Below the pieces are notes generated by a model. The model did no database searches and was not told the DNA's origin. It was given only the letters and a program-made list of their open reading frames with translations. From Pseudocercospora fijiensis CIRAD86 (Eukaryota > Ascomycota > Dothideomycetes > Mycosphaerellales > Mycosphaerellaceae), in assembly GCF_000340215.1 (NCBI RefSeq), contig NW_006921533.1:6353424-6417423 (forward strand): a stretch of DNA of 64,000 nucleotides, read 5' to 3'. This document shows positions 42,501 to 54,680 of the stretch, in pieces. Every line of letters starts with the position of its first letter. Position 1 is the stretch's first letter. The position numbers and the translations under genes were made by a program.

Positions 42501-44770
42501 TTAAGACTAACGCTTTACAGTTCGCTATATCGGCTATTATGTTATAGCAATTAGATCATAACTATTACTAGCACCCGATTGCCTTCTTTTTACGAAAGAT
42601 AATCGATATAGAACGTCGATATAAGACCTACGAGTAAGAGCTCTTAGCAATCGTAGAAGCCTTTAAGTATTAGCGCTACTATCTTGATAGTGCTTAGTAC
42701 ACAATTCAGGTCTATACAGACTATAACAACCTGCGTAGCATTACTAAGGTTATAAGGGTTATAGGTCGACAGGCTAGATAGGCCGTCTACCTCGCCGGGT
42801 TTGATTTTAATATATTATATCGGCTAGGCGTAAGTAACCCTGCTAATAGCCTATCGAGGCGACCTAATTACAACAGCGAGACTTAGTATATCAATTTATT
42901 GTTTCTAACCCTGTAGTATAAGATTGCTATAGCCCGTATTGTTAATAAGTAAGCGTAGGATAAGCGGACTTCCGGACCCCGCGGCGGCAACAAATACTAT
43001 AGCGGAGTTGTCGTTCTTCTAGTATACGTTAAGAAGGACGTAGATCGCTCGAGCTATAATAACTCGATTAAGGACATTGCTATCTATAGTAATAGTCTAT
43101 ACAGCGATAGCACTATAGAAGAGGTTATAGTAGTTCCGGCTACTAGTACTATTAGATGTATACAATGCGTACCTCGTTTAATAGCAAGGGTACTATTAAA
43201 TAACCTTGCAAATAGGGATAGTTAATCGTTTATAGATAAGCTATTACGTACTTAGCAGAGGGACGCCTTTACTGTCGAGCGCATTAATAAGCTTGTAAGT
43301 AGGCGGGCGACTCGATCTAGTAAGAGTAACAACAATTAGTCGATCGACGACAAAGGTTACTTAAAGTTCAAGGGCAGATACTATATCCCCGCTAAACAAT
43401 CGATTAGATAAGAGCTTTTAAAGAGGCACTATAATAGTAAGCTCGCTAGTTACTATAGTATAGAGAGGTCGTACGAGTTACTATCGCGTATATACTACTA
43501 GCTAAATAGTAAGCGGTATATAAAGGAGTATATATAGACCTATACAGTATACTAGCGAGTTAAAGCACTAAAGCACTTACTATTTAGCGAGTTGTCTTCA
43601 CTTCCTGTTCCTAGGAAGCTATTTGCTAAGCTTATAATAGACTTTATTATAGGCCTTCCGCCTACTAAGCGTAGGGGTAGCAAGGATATGTATAATACTA
43701 TCCTTATTATAGTAGATCGATTTACTAAAGGCGCTCGATATATCCCGGCGCGAAAAGATTAGACTGCTATTAATATAGCAGAAGCGCTATAGAACAATAT
43801 CTTCTATACCTATTAGGGGACCCCTAAGGGGATAGTGTCTAATCGTAGATCGATACTAACATCTTACTATTAGAGCGAGATTTGCTTATAGCTAAGACTA
43901 AAGCATCGGCTATTAATAGCCTTCTATCTATAGACTAACGGTCAAACAGAGAGGCAGAATGCTACCCTATAGCAGTACCTACGCAGTTACATTAACGAGA
44001 ACCCTAACGACTAGGTTAACCTCCTATAACTAGCTAAATTCGTATACAATAATAGTGTCCACTTATCGACTAAGGTGTTACTATACATAGCTATAATAGG
44101 CTAGAACGCTACTATGCTACAAGACCTACTATCGCTCGAGGCCGAGCGTAAGGAAAGGGAAGCGCGTTAAGTACCCGAAATACTAGCGGCTATTAAGAGG
44201 GTTTAGAAGATACGAGAAATCTATACTAAGATAGCCGAGAAGTTAACAAAGGCTTAAGAGTACTAAAAGACCTACTACGATAAGCACTATACGCTAATAA
44301 CCTTCAAATAAGGCGATATAGTTATACTAAGCACTAAGAACCTCCGTATCCGTAAGTACCTATTACCTAATAGCAAAACAAGGCCTAAGCTCGTACTAAG
44401 ATACATTGGCCTATTCCGTATTCGAGAGGCTAAGGGCATACAGGCCTATTAGTTGTAGCTTCTACCTTATTATACTATCTATAATACCTTCTATATATCC
44501 CTCCTTAAGCCGTACTACCTACGCGAAGGGGATAAAGCCCCTACTAAACACGAAGACATACTAGCGGATAGTAAAGAGCTATAGTCTATAGAACGTATTC
44601 TAAAGTACCGGACTAGGTAAGGCAAGAAGGAGTACCTATTAAGATAGTAAGGCTATTTACCTAAATAGGACTTATAGGAAGCTAAAGGTTCCTTTAAGGA
44701 TATAACTAAGTTGTTAGATGAGTATTAGACTAGCGTAAAGAACAAGAAGAAGGCTAAAAGCTTATAATAT
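39516..44770 (+). pseudogene. gag-pol of gypsy element 2 (RIP-mutated)
   Basis: gag opens around 39516 (MSPLIIAGLLRNNNRAA). A zinc knuckle at about 40,725 reads CFNCNSTSYLLG and CDKP, with Tyr where the CCHC His belongs, a CAT-to-TAT change expected of RIP. The longest open piece, 41435-41908 (157 codons), is reverse transcriptase: FVLKKEGSLRLYIDYRRLN, YYYTILDIKDAYYRI. The catalytic box at about 42,043 is VYLDNILVYT, Asn replacing the second Asp. RNase H and integrase remnants (IIGLPPTKRRG, QTNGQTERQN-like) follow to about 44,500. Inactive. Confidence 0.8.
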
Positions 44771-45995
44771 TACTATTAAGGCCTAGGATTAATGCTACCC
44801 CCGGGGTGCTATTAGCTAACTAATTAGAGGCAAGCAATTGTTAGTAATAAGAGACAATAAGACTACACTACTATAGTGAACGCGCACCGAGTGTTAATAA
44901 GCGCGCTACGACGCGTTAATTAGTTACTGCTCTTTTAAAGACTCTACCTCTTGTTCCTTTATTCTACCGAGGCCTCGAGGCCTAGGTAATCGACGAGAAT
45001 ACGCGCGCGCGTGCGAATAACGGTGTGTTAGAAGATAGCTAGCGCGGCTATGTTAGTAACGGTGTTGCGGAGTATATTACTATTTAAGAAAGGAAGGACA
45101 CCGCTATATTAGTAACGGTGTTACCGAGTATATTATTAGTCGAAGAAGGAAATCGAAAGTAAGGTAAAGTTAGCGCTAAGACGACTAGCGCCGCCATTAT
45201 CGACATTACTTGCTATTGTCGCTACGCCTATAGATATAACCTTACCTACACTACGAGCCTAAGGCACCTTAATCAAACTTTGATTAAAACTTTAAGGCTA
45301 AGTTAAAACTTTAAGCCGCCTAAAAGATTAAGCGACTAATAGACTAACTAACTAAGGGCAAAACTATAGAGCTAAGCTAGCCGGGGTCAATCTTACGGAT
45401 AATAGGTTACTCCTCGATCTATCTAACCCTTTAAGCGAGGCGAACCTCTACTACTACACTTATAATAGCCTTTACCTATAGAAACTAGACGAGCTGTGTT
45501 TTTTCGGAAAAGATAAGATAAGATTGATAATTAAAGGCTACTAAACCTAGCTAATTAGGGCTAGCGAAACTACGAACAATAAGAACAATAACCCTCGGAA
45601 GCGGACAACCCTCGGAAGCGGACATTGCTAGGTCTTTTAAGAGTAGACGCAAAGAACTCGATACGATATTACTTAGAACGGAGGCAGTGCTGCAATACCT
45701 CGTACGTCTACCTGTTATAGTAGGGAAGACGCGCTCGTATTGTAATTAGTCGAAGGCCTTTAATTCTTATAGATATATATTACTTTATAGTTTATTATAT
45801 ATAGAGATAGCGCAGTTAGAGTTAGACATTGTACTATATTAGAGGTAAGGTTTGATATAGTTATATAATCGGTAGTTGTGCGTTCAATTTAGCGCGGGCT
45901 AAGCGGCTTATTAGACCTACTAAGTTAGCGACAATAGAGGTTAAGACTAGAACGAAGACCGGCTACGAGGGCGCGGCCTTTAGAAGGGAAGCGTA

Positions 45996-46192
45996 TATTA
46001 GGACTAAAGAGGTTATACGTAATTAGTATATAACCGGGCTCGAGTAAAGCTAGGGTCTTAATGCCTTAGGCAGGGCTTAGCGCTTAGCAATAGGCTAACT
46101 TGCCTGCCTTCCTCCCTCTCCTCCTAGCTCCTTATCGAATACTACCTATACCTACTACCACTCTATCTACCTGCTAATATACCCTTCTTATA
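45996..46192 (+). repeat. 3' LTR of gypsy element 2
   Basis: 197 bp, same length as the 5' LTR; TG at the start has become TA. Confidence 0.88.
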
Positions 46193-47084
46193 AGAGCTTA
46201 ATACTACGAATAAAGGAACTGAAAAAAGCGAGGAGATACTATACGTCGATCTAGTAACAGGTACAGTCTTAGGGCCTAACGCTATAGACGATAAGCGCTA
46301 GGAGTAGATCGAGTATAGTTAAAGAGACGAGATACTAGTAAAGGGCTAAGGTATAAGTCCTATTAATCTAGAAAATCATAGTTAAAGCTACTACGAAAAG
46401 CTAGCAAGGATTAGAATCGAGACTAGTCGTCTTTATATCCTCGATATAGAGTAGAAGTTTCTTTATTAGTATTAGAGCGAAGCCTTTGCGTCTATAAAGG
46501 CAAAGTAGCTTGCGATTAATACGATCGGGGCTAGGTATCTAGGGACGGCAGAAGTGTTACTATAGGAGGAAGGGGTATAGGTAATTATTCTATACTCGGT
46601 ATATATAGCCGGCGTTCGTAGCCGGCAGATACTAATAGTTAAATAGAAAGCGTTTCTCGAAGGTAGAGTGCTACTACTATATAAAATCTTTACTAAGGTA
46701 GAGAGGGCTTGTATCCGGAATCTAAGCTACTAATAGGATAGGTTAGCGTTAGAATTCTCTAAATCTCTATATAAGCCTCCGAAGGATTACCTATTTTAGC
46801 GATACGGCTTTATCTCGACTACTCCGTAGGTACCCGAAGAAGCTCGAGCGCTCTTTAAGGTCTTTACTAAGAAGCGGAAGGAGTTCGAGGATTAGGATTA
46901 GTTAATAGAGCTGTTAGTTAGTCTTAGGTTTCGTAGTTAGACTCGGCCTAAGCATTTACTTATCGAGTGTCTTATACCGAAAGAGGATAGATTAAGACTA
47001 AAAACGAGCTTAGATTCGTTAAGTATAGTAGCTCGGTTCCGTTAGTAGGAGAGAGCCGCCGTATAGAAGGCAAAATTCAGGTAG

Positions 47085-47205
47085 TTAGGGTAGCTAGGAA
47101 AGAAATTCTAGTAGTTAGGCTAGCTAGGGTAGCTAGGAAAAAAAATCTAGTAGTTAGGTAGCTAGGAAACAAAAAAAAAAGGTAGCTAGCTATTTACTAC
47201 CTAGC
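47085..47205. repeat. GTAGTTAGGTAGCTAGG tandem repeat, hAT copy 2
   Basis: Inverted counterpart of 10,030-10,155: three to four imperfect units with A-runs, located between the basic gene and the transposase. Confidence 0.6.
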
Positions 47206-47976
47206 TGTTCCTAACGATACGATACTATAAAAGAAAGGGTGTTTCCCTATAGCTACTAGTACACATCTACTACTCCTAAGTCCTTACCTTACCGTACGAA
47301 ACCTTAAAACATACCGACCGATATTGTATATATACTAGGCGCTATACTAGGAAGGGTAACAACGAGACGATAGTCGAAATAGTCTAGTATACGAGCGAGA
47401 TTGCGACAACGTCGAGAGGAGGTCCTATACTTACTTTCGAGCCTATCGAGTCCTAGACGACAATTAGGGCTAGATTTATCCTCTCCGAATCCTAGTAGTA
47501 GGAATTTATTATAGGGTACTACTACCTAGTCCTTACCTTTATAGAGTCTAAGTAGAAGGTTGTTCGGAGATATAAGAATATCGAGTATTAACCCGGAAAT
47601 CTTCGAAAAGGCTAGCTAGGCGTATCTTTAGAAACCCGAGTATATAGAGCAGTTCAATTAATAGGTCTATAAGATATAGTTCCCTTTATACTTACGTTCG
47701 AAGGAGTATAAACTCCGGAAGTACTCGATACGATAGGGGAGTAAGGAGCGAACGGATATATTCTAGAAGTTCTTTATAGAGGGGGCATTGTACCGTTATA
47801 CGACTTCTCGACTTAAAGGTTAACTAGTAATTATCTACAACTTCTGCGGTTTAATCTTAAAATACCCGAAACTAGGGGATAGGAACTTATCGCCTACGAA
47901 CTATCTCTATTCTAAACAGTATCGGGAATCTTAAGGAGAGAGGAGAGTTAATATAGATATAGCGTTCTAGAAAGAG

Positions 47977-48115
47977 GTACGTTTTCTAAAATGCCGGCTA
48001 TAGCTGCCGGCTATAGCTGCCGGCTATAGCTACCGGCTATAGATTCCGGCTATAGATTCCGGCTATAGATTCCGGCTACTTAAATCAACCGTAGAGGTCT
48101 AGCTAATTATTATAG
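47977..48115 (+). repeat. Intron of the hAT transposase with GCCGG minisatellite, copy 2 (seven units)
   Basis: GTACGT donor, 13-bp units at 47,992-48,079 with seven CCGG cores, AGCTAATTATTATAG acceptor region. It is 13 bp longer than the same intron in copy 1. Confidence 0.7.
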
Positions 48116-49049
48116 GCTACGCTTAAGGAAGCTCTAGGATTAAAGGCTACCGATTTCTCCCCCGAAGACTTTAAGCAACTAGCAAACGAAATGCTAGCTA
48201 CAAACGGTCTTCCGGAAGACTTCTACGAAAGGGAGTCTATATAAAAGATATACCTATATCTTATAAACTACCCTCCCCTATTTCTCGGCGCGACAACCTA
48301 GCGTATTATATTCGAAAAGAATAAAGAGGCTGCGTTAGACGACATTCGGGAGATCCTCCGTAATACTCGCCGAGTAGCTATTGCTATCGATAGCTAGTTA
48401 AGCCGGACTATAAGAGCCTCCTTCCTCTCGATTATACTATACTTTATCAATTCGGATTAGAAACTCTAGGAACTTATAATCGGATTCCCTAAAATTCTAG
48501 GTTCCTATACTAGTAAGGATATAGCGAAGCTTGTCTATACGGTAATAGATAGGGTTAGCGTAACAACGAAACTAATCTCGATTACTACGGACAATACTAG
48601 TAATAATCGAACATTATATAAGGCGTTATATATACAATTCACTCGTATATGTCTTTAAAATTACTAATTATATCGATAGGGTCGAGTGCGTAGAGGAGAT
48701 TACAAGGTCTATAATCTAGCTTAATCTTCCGAATATTAAGCTCGCTACGATTCCGGATACGTACGATAATACGTACGATAATAACGATAAAGAGGAGCCT
48801 ATTAATAGCCCTAGCCCTAACGAATCGGAGCCGACGTCGTTACTAGTTGCATCCCTATAGAAGTTTCCCTACCTCGCTTATATAGTTCAAATCGCGATCC
48901 GAGCCCTCTTTAAGACGCTTAAAATTGCACTATTAAACGACGACTAATAGAAGATCCTAGATAAGGATAAAGCAAAGTCGAAAGTCGAGAAACTTATTAT
49001 AGTAATAAGACGGGATAAGATAGAGAGCCTCGCTCTCGTTTTGTATAAG

Positions 49050-49118
49050 GTATAACTTTTGTCCGTAGCCGGCACCTACAGCCGGCAACCTAGTATAGTT
49101 CTAACTCTTTTTCTCTAG
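49050..49118 (+). repeat. Second hAT transposase intron with GCCGG motif, copy 2
   Basis: 69 bp: GTATAACTTT donor, GTAGCCGGCACCTACAGCCGGC, TTCTAACTC branch-like site, CTCTAG acceptor. Confidence 0.6.
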
Positions 49119-50777
49119 CTTCGTCGTCTAGCAATATATACGAACTCGAGCTTATAGAGATATAACCGATTCGAGGCTATTTAAAAGAACCTAATCGAGC
49201 GCCCTAAAACCGATACCTAGAATATCGTATAGAATAAGCGATAGCAAAAGCGGCCTCCTTAGCGCCTACTCTGTTTTATTTAAGACGTTAAGACCCGGTT
49301 TAATTCGACTTTCTATAAAGTTACGAGGGGATGTACTTTACGTACCGCTCTCGAGATCTATTAGAGTTCTAAGGGTATTAAGTAGCTCGGCCTTACTACC
49401 GCCGAATAGCGCTAAGTAGAGTATCTCGTCGATATTAGTAAGCATTACGCGAAGGTTACTACTACGATTAGAAGAACCCGAGGACCGACGATCTACCTTG
49501 TCTTTACGTACTATAACTAGCTCTTTAACGAGCTCGAGGAAACCGTAGCTAAGCTAGCTAAAAAGAGCGTTCCCTAGAAAGTAGCTATAACGAAAGCTAT
49601 AGATACCTCCTATACTAAGTTAGATAAATATTATAGTGCTACCTTTAACTCGTTCGGGGATATCTATAGCGTTGCGTACTTGCTTAACCCGGTAGAAAAG
49701 GATATATACTAGCAGAGGCCGGGATAGAAGGCGGACGAGGTATAGCCGAAGCATTACTAGACTATTCTAGAAAAGATGTTCTACGAGCGTCGGAAAGAAA
49801 CTAGTCTAAATACAGCTCCTATAAAGAAAAAGAAGGTTTAGAAGGCTCCGATATTATACCTATTTCGTAGGTAGGAAGTAGAGGCAGAAGAGGAAGCAAC
49901 TACTAAAGTAAATAAAGAAGAGTTCGATCTCTATCGGCGCGCGAGTAAGTATAAACCCGTAGGCTCGGAAAGAGGGCTAATAATCTCTAGATCTTACCGG
50001 TTTTCTAGACGAATTCGGAGACGATATTCTCGCTATATAGCAGCGGTTAGAGCCTAAGTTTCTAATAATAGCGTCGGTCGCTCGGGACGTCCTCGCTATC
50101 CCGAGCGTAGGTATAGGCTATAAGAGGTCTTTTAGTATCGCTCGTTACTAGGGCCGCTTTAATCGAATATACTCGCCTACTACCTTCGAATCTATTATAG
50201 TATTCCGATACTATCTCCTCTACTAGAATCGCTAAGGTAGGTTACTAAAGATTATACTAAAGGAGTTGATCGAGGAATTAGAAAACCTTAAGATCGAAGA
50301 AACCTAGGAGCGCGAAGAGAATACGAAATTTAGTCTAAGCGAAACCCTAATTAGCGATAACGAAGAGGAGGAGGGCGGAAGTAGAAGGCGATACCGGGTC
50401 GAGAAGCGGAAACGTATATAGGCTTAAAGCAGCTTTAAGGAGACGAAGCGTTTATATATAAGGTAATATAGCCGGCGTATATAGCCGGTATATATCCGAA
50501 ATGTGTTTCGAATTCCTAGGACCTAAATAGACTAGTTGCTATAGCAACCGACCCCGCTTACCTACGGACTATTTCTAATTCTCTATTCGCTCTTCCTCTC
50601 CTTCTTCCCTTTCCCTATATTCTTAAAGATAAATATACCTTAAGGATTCGGCTCTTCGGGCCTTCCTAAGCTAGCTACCTCCCCTTCCTTAAGCTACTAT
50701 CCTTTATTCGAATCTAACGATAATCTACTAAGGCGGTTTAATAGAAGACTATTTGTTCTAGAAGGCAAGAAGCATTA

Positions 50778-51419
50778 ATATCTCCTTACGATTATATGCT
50801 TATTAATTTTCTAGGTCCTACCGATATACCCTCGTCGCCTAAACTCGTAGATAAATATCTTTAGAGGCTAAAGGGCAAGGGTAAAGCAAGCTAAGTATAG
50901 GGAGACCGTAGCGAGAACGAGATATCGGAAGAGCAAGGCTCTCCGTAGTATATATAAAGGAAGGGGGTTCCTCGGAAAACAGTACCGAAAAATAAGAAGG
51001 CTATAGGTAGATAGGAGAAGGCTAAAAAGAGTAGGCGGACGAAGACTATCGCGAAGAAAAGTTATCTTTCTATTAAAAGAAAGGGAATAAGGCAGGACTC
51101 GACGATAAAGAAGCGGCGCTTTAAACTAGGTACTATTACCCTTCGCTAGATCCGGCTTTTCTAAAATAAAAGAGGGACCGAGCTTTTAATCCCTAAGACT
51201 CCCTTCTAGCGACTCGTCCGAGAAATTATATTAGATTTTCGGTCTAGTATACGATTTACGGCTAAGGCGATTAGTGCTTTTTAGGAAGCTACGGAGGCAT
51301 TTCTCGTAACCGAGCTTAAGCTTTTAAACCTCCTTACTATCTATACGAAGCGGGGTACTCTTTAAAATAAAGATATATAGCTTCTAGCTAAAATTCGGCG
51401 TCGGTTTATAGCGGATTAG
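50778..51419 (+). pseudogene. Histone H3-like gene A in hAT copy 2 (intronless, RIP-mutated)
   Basis: The same 642-bp frame as 6461-5820 in copy 1. The start ATG has become ATA (TpG to TpA). The core reads LGTITLR, IRLF, TELLIPKTPF, RLVREIILDF, IRFTAKAISAF, EATEAFLV, NLLTIYTKRGTL, NKDI, LLAKIRRRF. Stops in the core fall where H3 normally has Gln: PF-stop-RL, AF-stop-EA, DI-stop-L. The basic tail (KKAIGR, KKSRRTKTIAKKSYLS) is about 110 residues. Two copies with identical frame length argue that it was a real gene of the element before RIP. Confidence 0.88.
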
Positions 51420-51499
51420 TTGGAAATTGTATTTAGTCGTTAGATTAACCTAGGAGGAGGCCTATTTTCGCATCCTTTTACCGGCTATAGGTACTGGCT

Positions 51500-52170
51500 A
51501 TATTTCTAATTTTATCTCCGCGCTGTCCCTAAATCTAAGGTACGAAGTAGAAACCTAGCGCTCTATATTTACCCGGCTATTACAGAGACGAGCTACATTT
51601 AGATTAGTTTCTTCGTATATCGCGACCTAGCGGATAGTAAGCGAAAGGGCGATAGAACGTTTATAATACGTCTCTATTTAGACCTAAAACACAAAGGTCC
51701 TAAGGAGCCCTAGCATCCTAACTATAAGGAGATTCTTTAGTATTAGTACTTTAATCCTCTATACTACGAGGTAGATAGCAAGCCTACGAGAGAGAAACTT
51801 TAACGAGAAATTCTCTATAATACGTAGCGCTATTGTATAGCTATAGATACGCACTAAGTCCGGCAACTTAAAGAAGAATTAAGATAGCGTATTAGCGACC
51901 GAGGAAGAGATCGATAGTATACTAGTAGAGTCGAGGTCTTATAAGCGAAGTATAAGATAATATAGGCTCTTAGTCGTATAGAGTAACGTACTATATAAAT
52001 AACTAGGCGTACTACTCTTATTTACTTACGACCTATATCCTAGGATACTCTTCTCGTACTTTTTATACTCTTTTCTAATACCTTACCTAGAAGCGCTCCG
52101 CGACAACCGAGTAAATATAAGCTATAGGGTTTCCGCTCGGTACCTTAGCCTCCGAGATAGGGCGGAGTTG
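51500..52170 (+). pseudogene. Uncertain decayed ORF between the two H3-like genes, hAT copy 2
   Basis: Counterpart of about 5,060-5,735 in copy 1; reads SFFVYRDLADSKRKGDRTF and LYLDLKHKGPKEP between GCCGG tracts at 51,480 and 52,185. No family recognised. Confidence 0.35.
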
Positions 52171-52711
52171 AATTTAGAGCGATAGCCGGCACTCGTAGCC
52201 GGTATATAGAGACGGTAGTAGGCCTTTTCCTGCTAAATAACTAGCTTGTTTAGTATAGCCTACCTAATATTTCTTATATTTACTAGCAATAGGCCTAGGT
52301 TACTTATAAGATTACTATAGCTAGTAAAGGCATTACTAAAGAATATCTATACTATAGTAAGATACTATTATTACGCCGGCTATTTATTAAAAGGAGGCTT
52401 TCGCCTATTACTATGCCGGCTATATATACCGGCTATATTTCAAAGTCTCCCGTACCTGCCTTTTTTAGCCGTATCTACCTTTTTTAGCCGTACCTGCCTT
52501 CTTTCCTTGCTCTAACGTTACTATAATATAGGCTTGCGCGAAGCTTACTCTATTGCCTAGCGATACCGCGACACTACCGCTATATTCAACCTTCGTATCG
52601 ATACCTATACCTCTACGCTCTATATCTACTACCTCCGTAATACCCTCGCTCCGCGCGCGCCTTCGTATACCGTCGTAACGCACTTTTTTCCTCAATTCGA
52701 CGACTTTTATA

Positions 52712-53525
52712 ATAGCGAGTCTACTTAACTAAGTTACGACGCCTCGCAAGAAGGGACCTAGTGCTTCTACGGGTCGTAATAAGACCGGAAATAGTAGAAC
52801 GAGCATAGTATATTAACGTAAGAGGGCTGCTACTACTACCGCTAGCTCCGGTACTAAAAAGGGCGTCGCGAGTAAGGCTCCGCGTAAGATAACGGCGGGC
52901 AAGGCTCTACGTAAGACGATAACTAGCGCTTCTACTACTAGTAGCAATCGTACGAAGCGTCGATAGCGCCTAGGAAGTAAGTCCTATTTATAGCCGGTAG
53001 CGTAGCCGGCAGCGTAGCCGGTAGCGTAGCCGGCATTCTTACTATCTTTTTACTAATCCTTCTTTAGCCGTAGCCCTCCGTAAGATTCGGCAGTATTAGA
53101 AGAGTTCTTAGCTCCTAATCCGCAAAGCTCCTTTCTAACGACTTATTCGCGAAATTGCCTAGGATTATAGAACGGACCTTCGCTTCTAAGCCTCCGCGAT
53201 AGGCGCCCTTTAAGAGGCTATAGAAGCCTACCTAGTTCGTATCTTCGAATATATATTTCTCTTCTACCTCTTTTCGGACTATACTAATACTATTTTAGCG
53301 GTTAACCTTATAGCTATCTACGCGAAGCGTATAACGATTATAGACAAGGATTTTAAAGCACTCGATTAGATTCTAAAAGGCTAGAATATCTATATTCGAG
53401 ACGGTGCTAGGTAGGATAGATATTCTAGTAGAAAGGATATTCGTAGTGTTATCTATAAGCTTTTCTATATACGAAATAAGCCGCTATTATACGGCGCTAT
53501 ATACCGCGCTCTAAATACTCTCTAA
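52712..53525 (+). pseudogene. Histone H3-like gene B in hAT copy 2 (three exons, RIP-mutated)
   Basis: Exons 52712-52976, 53068-53250 and 53299-53525, equal in length to copy 1 (265, 183 and 227 nt). The spliced core reads GTVALRKIRQY, KSS, LLIRKAPF, RLIREIA, DYRTDLRF, ASAIGAL, EAIEAYLVRIFE, then SVNLIAIYAKRITI. Five TAG/TAA codons replace Gln at positions where canonical H3 has Gln. Intron 1 (52977-53067) holds four CCGG repeats and TACTAATCC. The donor of intron 2 has been mutated from GTATGT (copy 1) to ATATAT, both TpG-to-TpA changes. Start ATG is now ATA. Confidence 0.87.
52977..53067 (+). repeat. Intron 1 of H3-like gene B with GCCGG minisatellite, copy 2
   Basis: 91 bp as in copy 1; GTAAGT, four CCGG cores, TACTAATCC, CTTTAG. 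Confidence 0.8.
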
Positions 53526-53708
53526 GCATATATATATAGTATAGTATACTTTATTAGCCGTACGGAATAGAAGTCTCCTAAAATCCCGTTAGTACTAAGG
53601 AGTAAAAAGGCCGGCTACGCTGCCGGCTACGCTGCCGGCTACGCTACTAGCTACGCTACTAGGTTTTTTAAAGAACTAAAAGAAGATAGACATTCCGGTT
53701 GATTTGTA

Positions 53709-54248
53709 TTAGTTTAGATTTTTATAAAAAGAAAATAGGGAAAAATAAGGAAGGTTGAAGAGCCTAATAGTTATAGTTATAGGCACTATCCCTGTTTTCT
53801 AGAGCATATTATACACCTACCTTCGCAACTCTACCTAATACTCCCTCTAAATATCCTTATACTCTACCTACTAAAAATTCAACTAGGTACCTAGACCTAT
53901 AGCTGCCTCTATATCTTTTACTATCTTCTATAGGTTAAAGGCCTCTTCTATAGTAGCCTCTACCTCCTTATATAATACGAAGTTACTACCTACCCTACCC
54001 TTTATATCTCCTAAATAACTAAGAGTTCTAAGGAACGAACTAGTATTCGGCCTTAGTATAGCGAGTGACTAGTAGAACGTTCTATAGAGCTGCCTTATAG
54101 CTCTTTTATATACTATACCGATACCGAGGGAGGAGCTATCCTAGTACTTAATATTATCGAATAGTTCGGTAGGAAAGTGTATAAACTTCTTAAGAAGGAG
54201 GACTTCTAGGGAAATCGATGAGTTCTGCCTAGATCTAGATAAAGATAT
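53709..54248 (-). pseudogene. Unknown cargo ORF of hAT copy 2
   Basis: Minus-strand counterpart of 2980-3519, same 540-bp frame; start ATG mutated to ATA. It converges on H3-like gene B. Confidence 0.5.
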
Positions 54249-54680
54249 TCTACTAAGCAGTTAGGGAATTGAACCGTAAACGAAAGGATGAAATTTATAC
54301 CTAAGGAGTGCAGTTTCCGAACTAAACTATAATACCTTGTATATATATATATATGCTTTTAATTAGTTAGTGCCCTTAGCTAATTGTCTATAGATTTGAG
54401 GTTATATAAGTACCTTTATACAACTACGTAGCCTAAGTAGGATTCGAAAATTCTATAAGTACTAAGGACTAAAAATGCTAGCTACGCTGCCGGCTATACT
54501 GCTAAGTCTTACAAAGGGCTTGCTTAAAGCTACGTATACATTCGTACACTTCTTAAAAACCGATAAATTATATAGTTCGAACTAGCTACTTATATAGTTG
54601 CTTAGCAAACTAACCTAAACCAAACTAGAGTTTCGGCTTAGCAAACTAAACTAAACTAACCCGAACTACTGCGGGGTCTA

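Larger units (their letters stand above)
39062..46192 (+). mobile_element. Ty3/gypsy LTR retrotransposon 2 (short LTRs, RIP-mutated), nested in hAT copy 2
   Basis: 7,131 bp with 197-bp LTRs (39062-39258 and 45996-46192) and a perfect 5-bp target duplication AGAGC (39057-39061 and 46193-46197). The empty site is seen in hAT copy 1 as the complement of GCGATAGAGCTTAATACTACG near 11,040. It begins TGTTAG (TATTAG in the 3' LTR) and ends CTTATA, where CA has become TA. Pol order and sequence are gypsy-like but distinct from element 1. Confidence 0.92.
31800..47080 (+). pseudogene. Basic unknown cargo gene of hAT copy 2, split by both LTR elements
   Basis: Parts at about 31,800-31,968, 38,712-39,061 and 46,198-47,080 belong to one gene. 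The basic tail (FVLPKRLTKKRKTKEEY, DRERKDKIDKDKRAK) is broken by the first LTR element in the middle of a Lys/Arg run and resumes as RRKARNKAF at 38,716. An intron at 38857-38963 (GTAAGT...TTAACTAATAG...TTTAG) carries a GCCGG tract. The second LTR element sits in the next exon. Another GCCGG intron ends at 46646 after GATACTAATAG. Both breaks are explained by insertion with target duplication. Function unknown. Confidence 0.45.
47390..50460 (+). pseudogene. hAT transposase gene, copy 2 (RIP-mutated)
   Basis: Same motif order as copy 1, plus strand: LPEDFYERESI at about 48,210, NTRRVAIAIDS at 48,360, ISITTDNTSNN at 48,575, TIYLVFTYYN at 49,485, then SVARDVLAIPSVGIG and SFSIARYQGRF at 50,065-50,165. 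Introns are visible at 47977-48115 (139 bp, seven CCGG units) and 49050-49118 (69 bp, GTATAA, two GCCGGC units, TTCTAACT branch, CTCTAG). A BED-type zinc finger at the N-terminus was not clearly seen. Start and end are approximate. Confidence 0.85.
31214..54680 (+). mobile_element. hAT transposon with cargo, copy 2 (inverted relative to copy 1, holding two nested LTR elements)
   Basis: The ends are TAGACCCCGTAGTAGTTCGG at 31214 and its complement (one transition) ending at 54680, flanked by the perfect 8-bp duplication ACTCTTCG (31206-31213 and 54681-54688). Without the two nested retrotransposons and their duplications it is about 9.6 kb, as copy 1. Every internal landmark of copy 1 recurs in inverse order: subterminal repeats, basic gene, transposase, H3-like A, uncertain ORF, H3-like B, unknown left-end ORF. 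Target duplications of two unrelated sequences show that the two copies arose by two independent transpositions. Confidence 0.9.
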
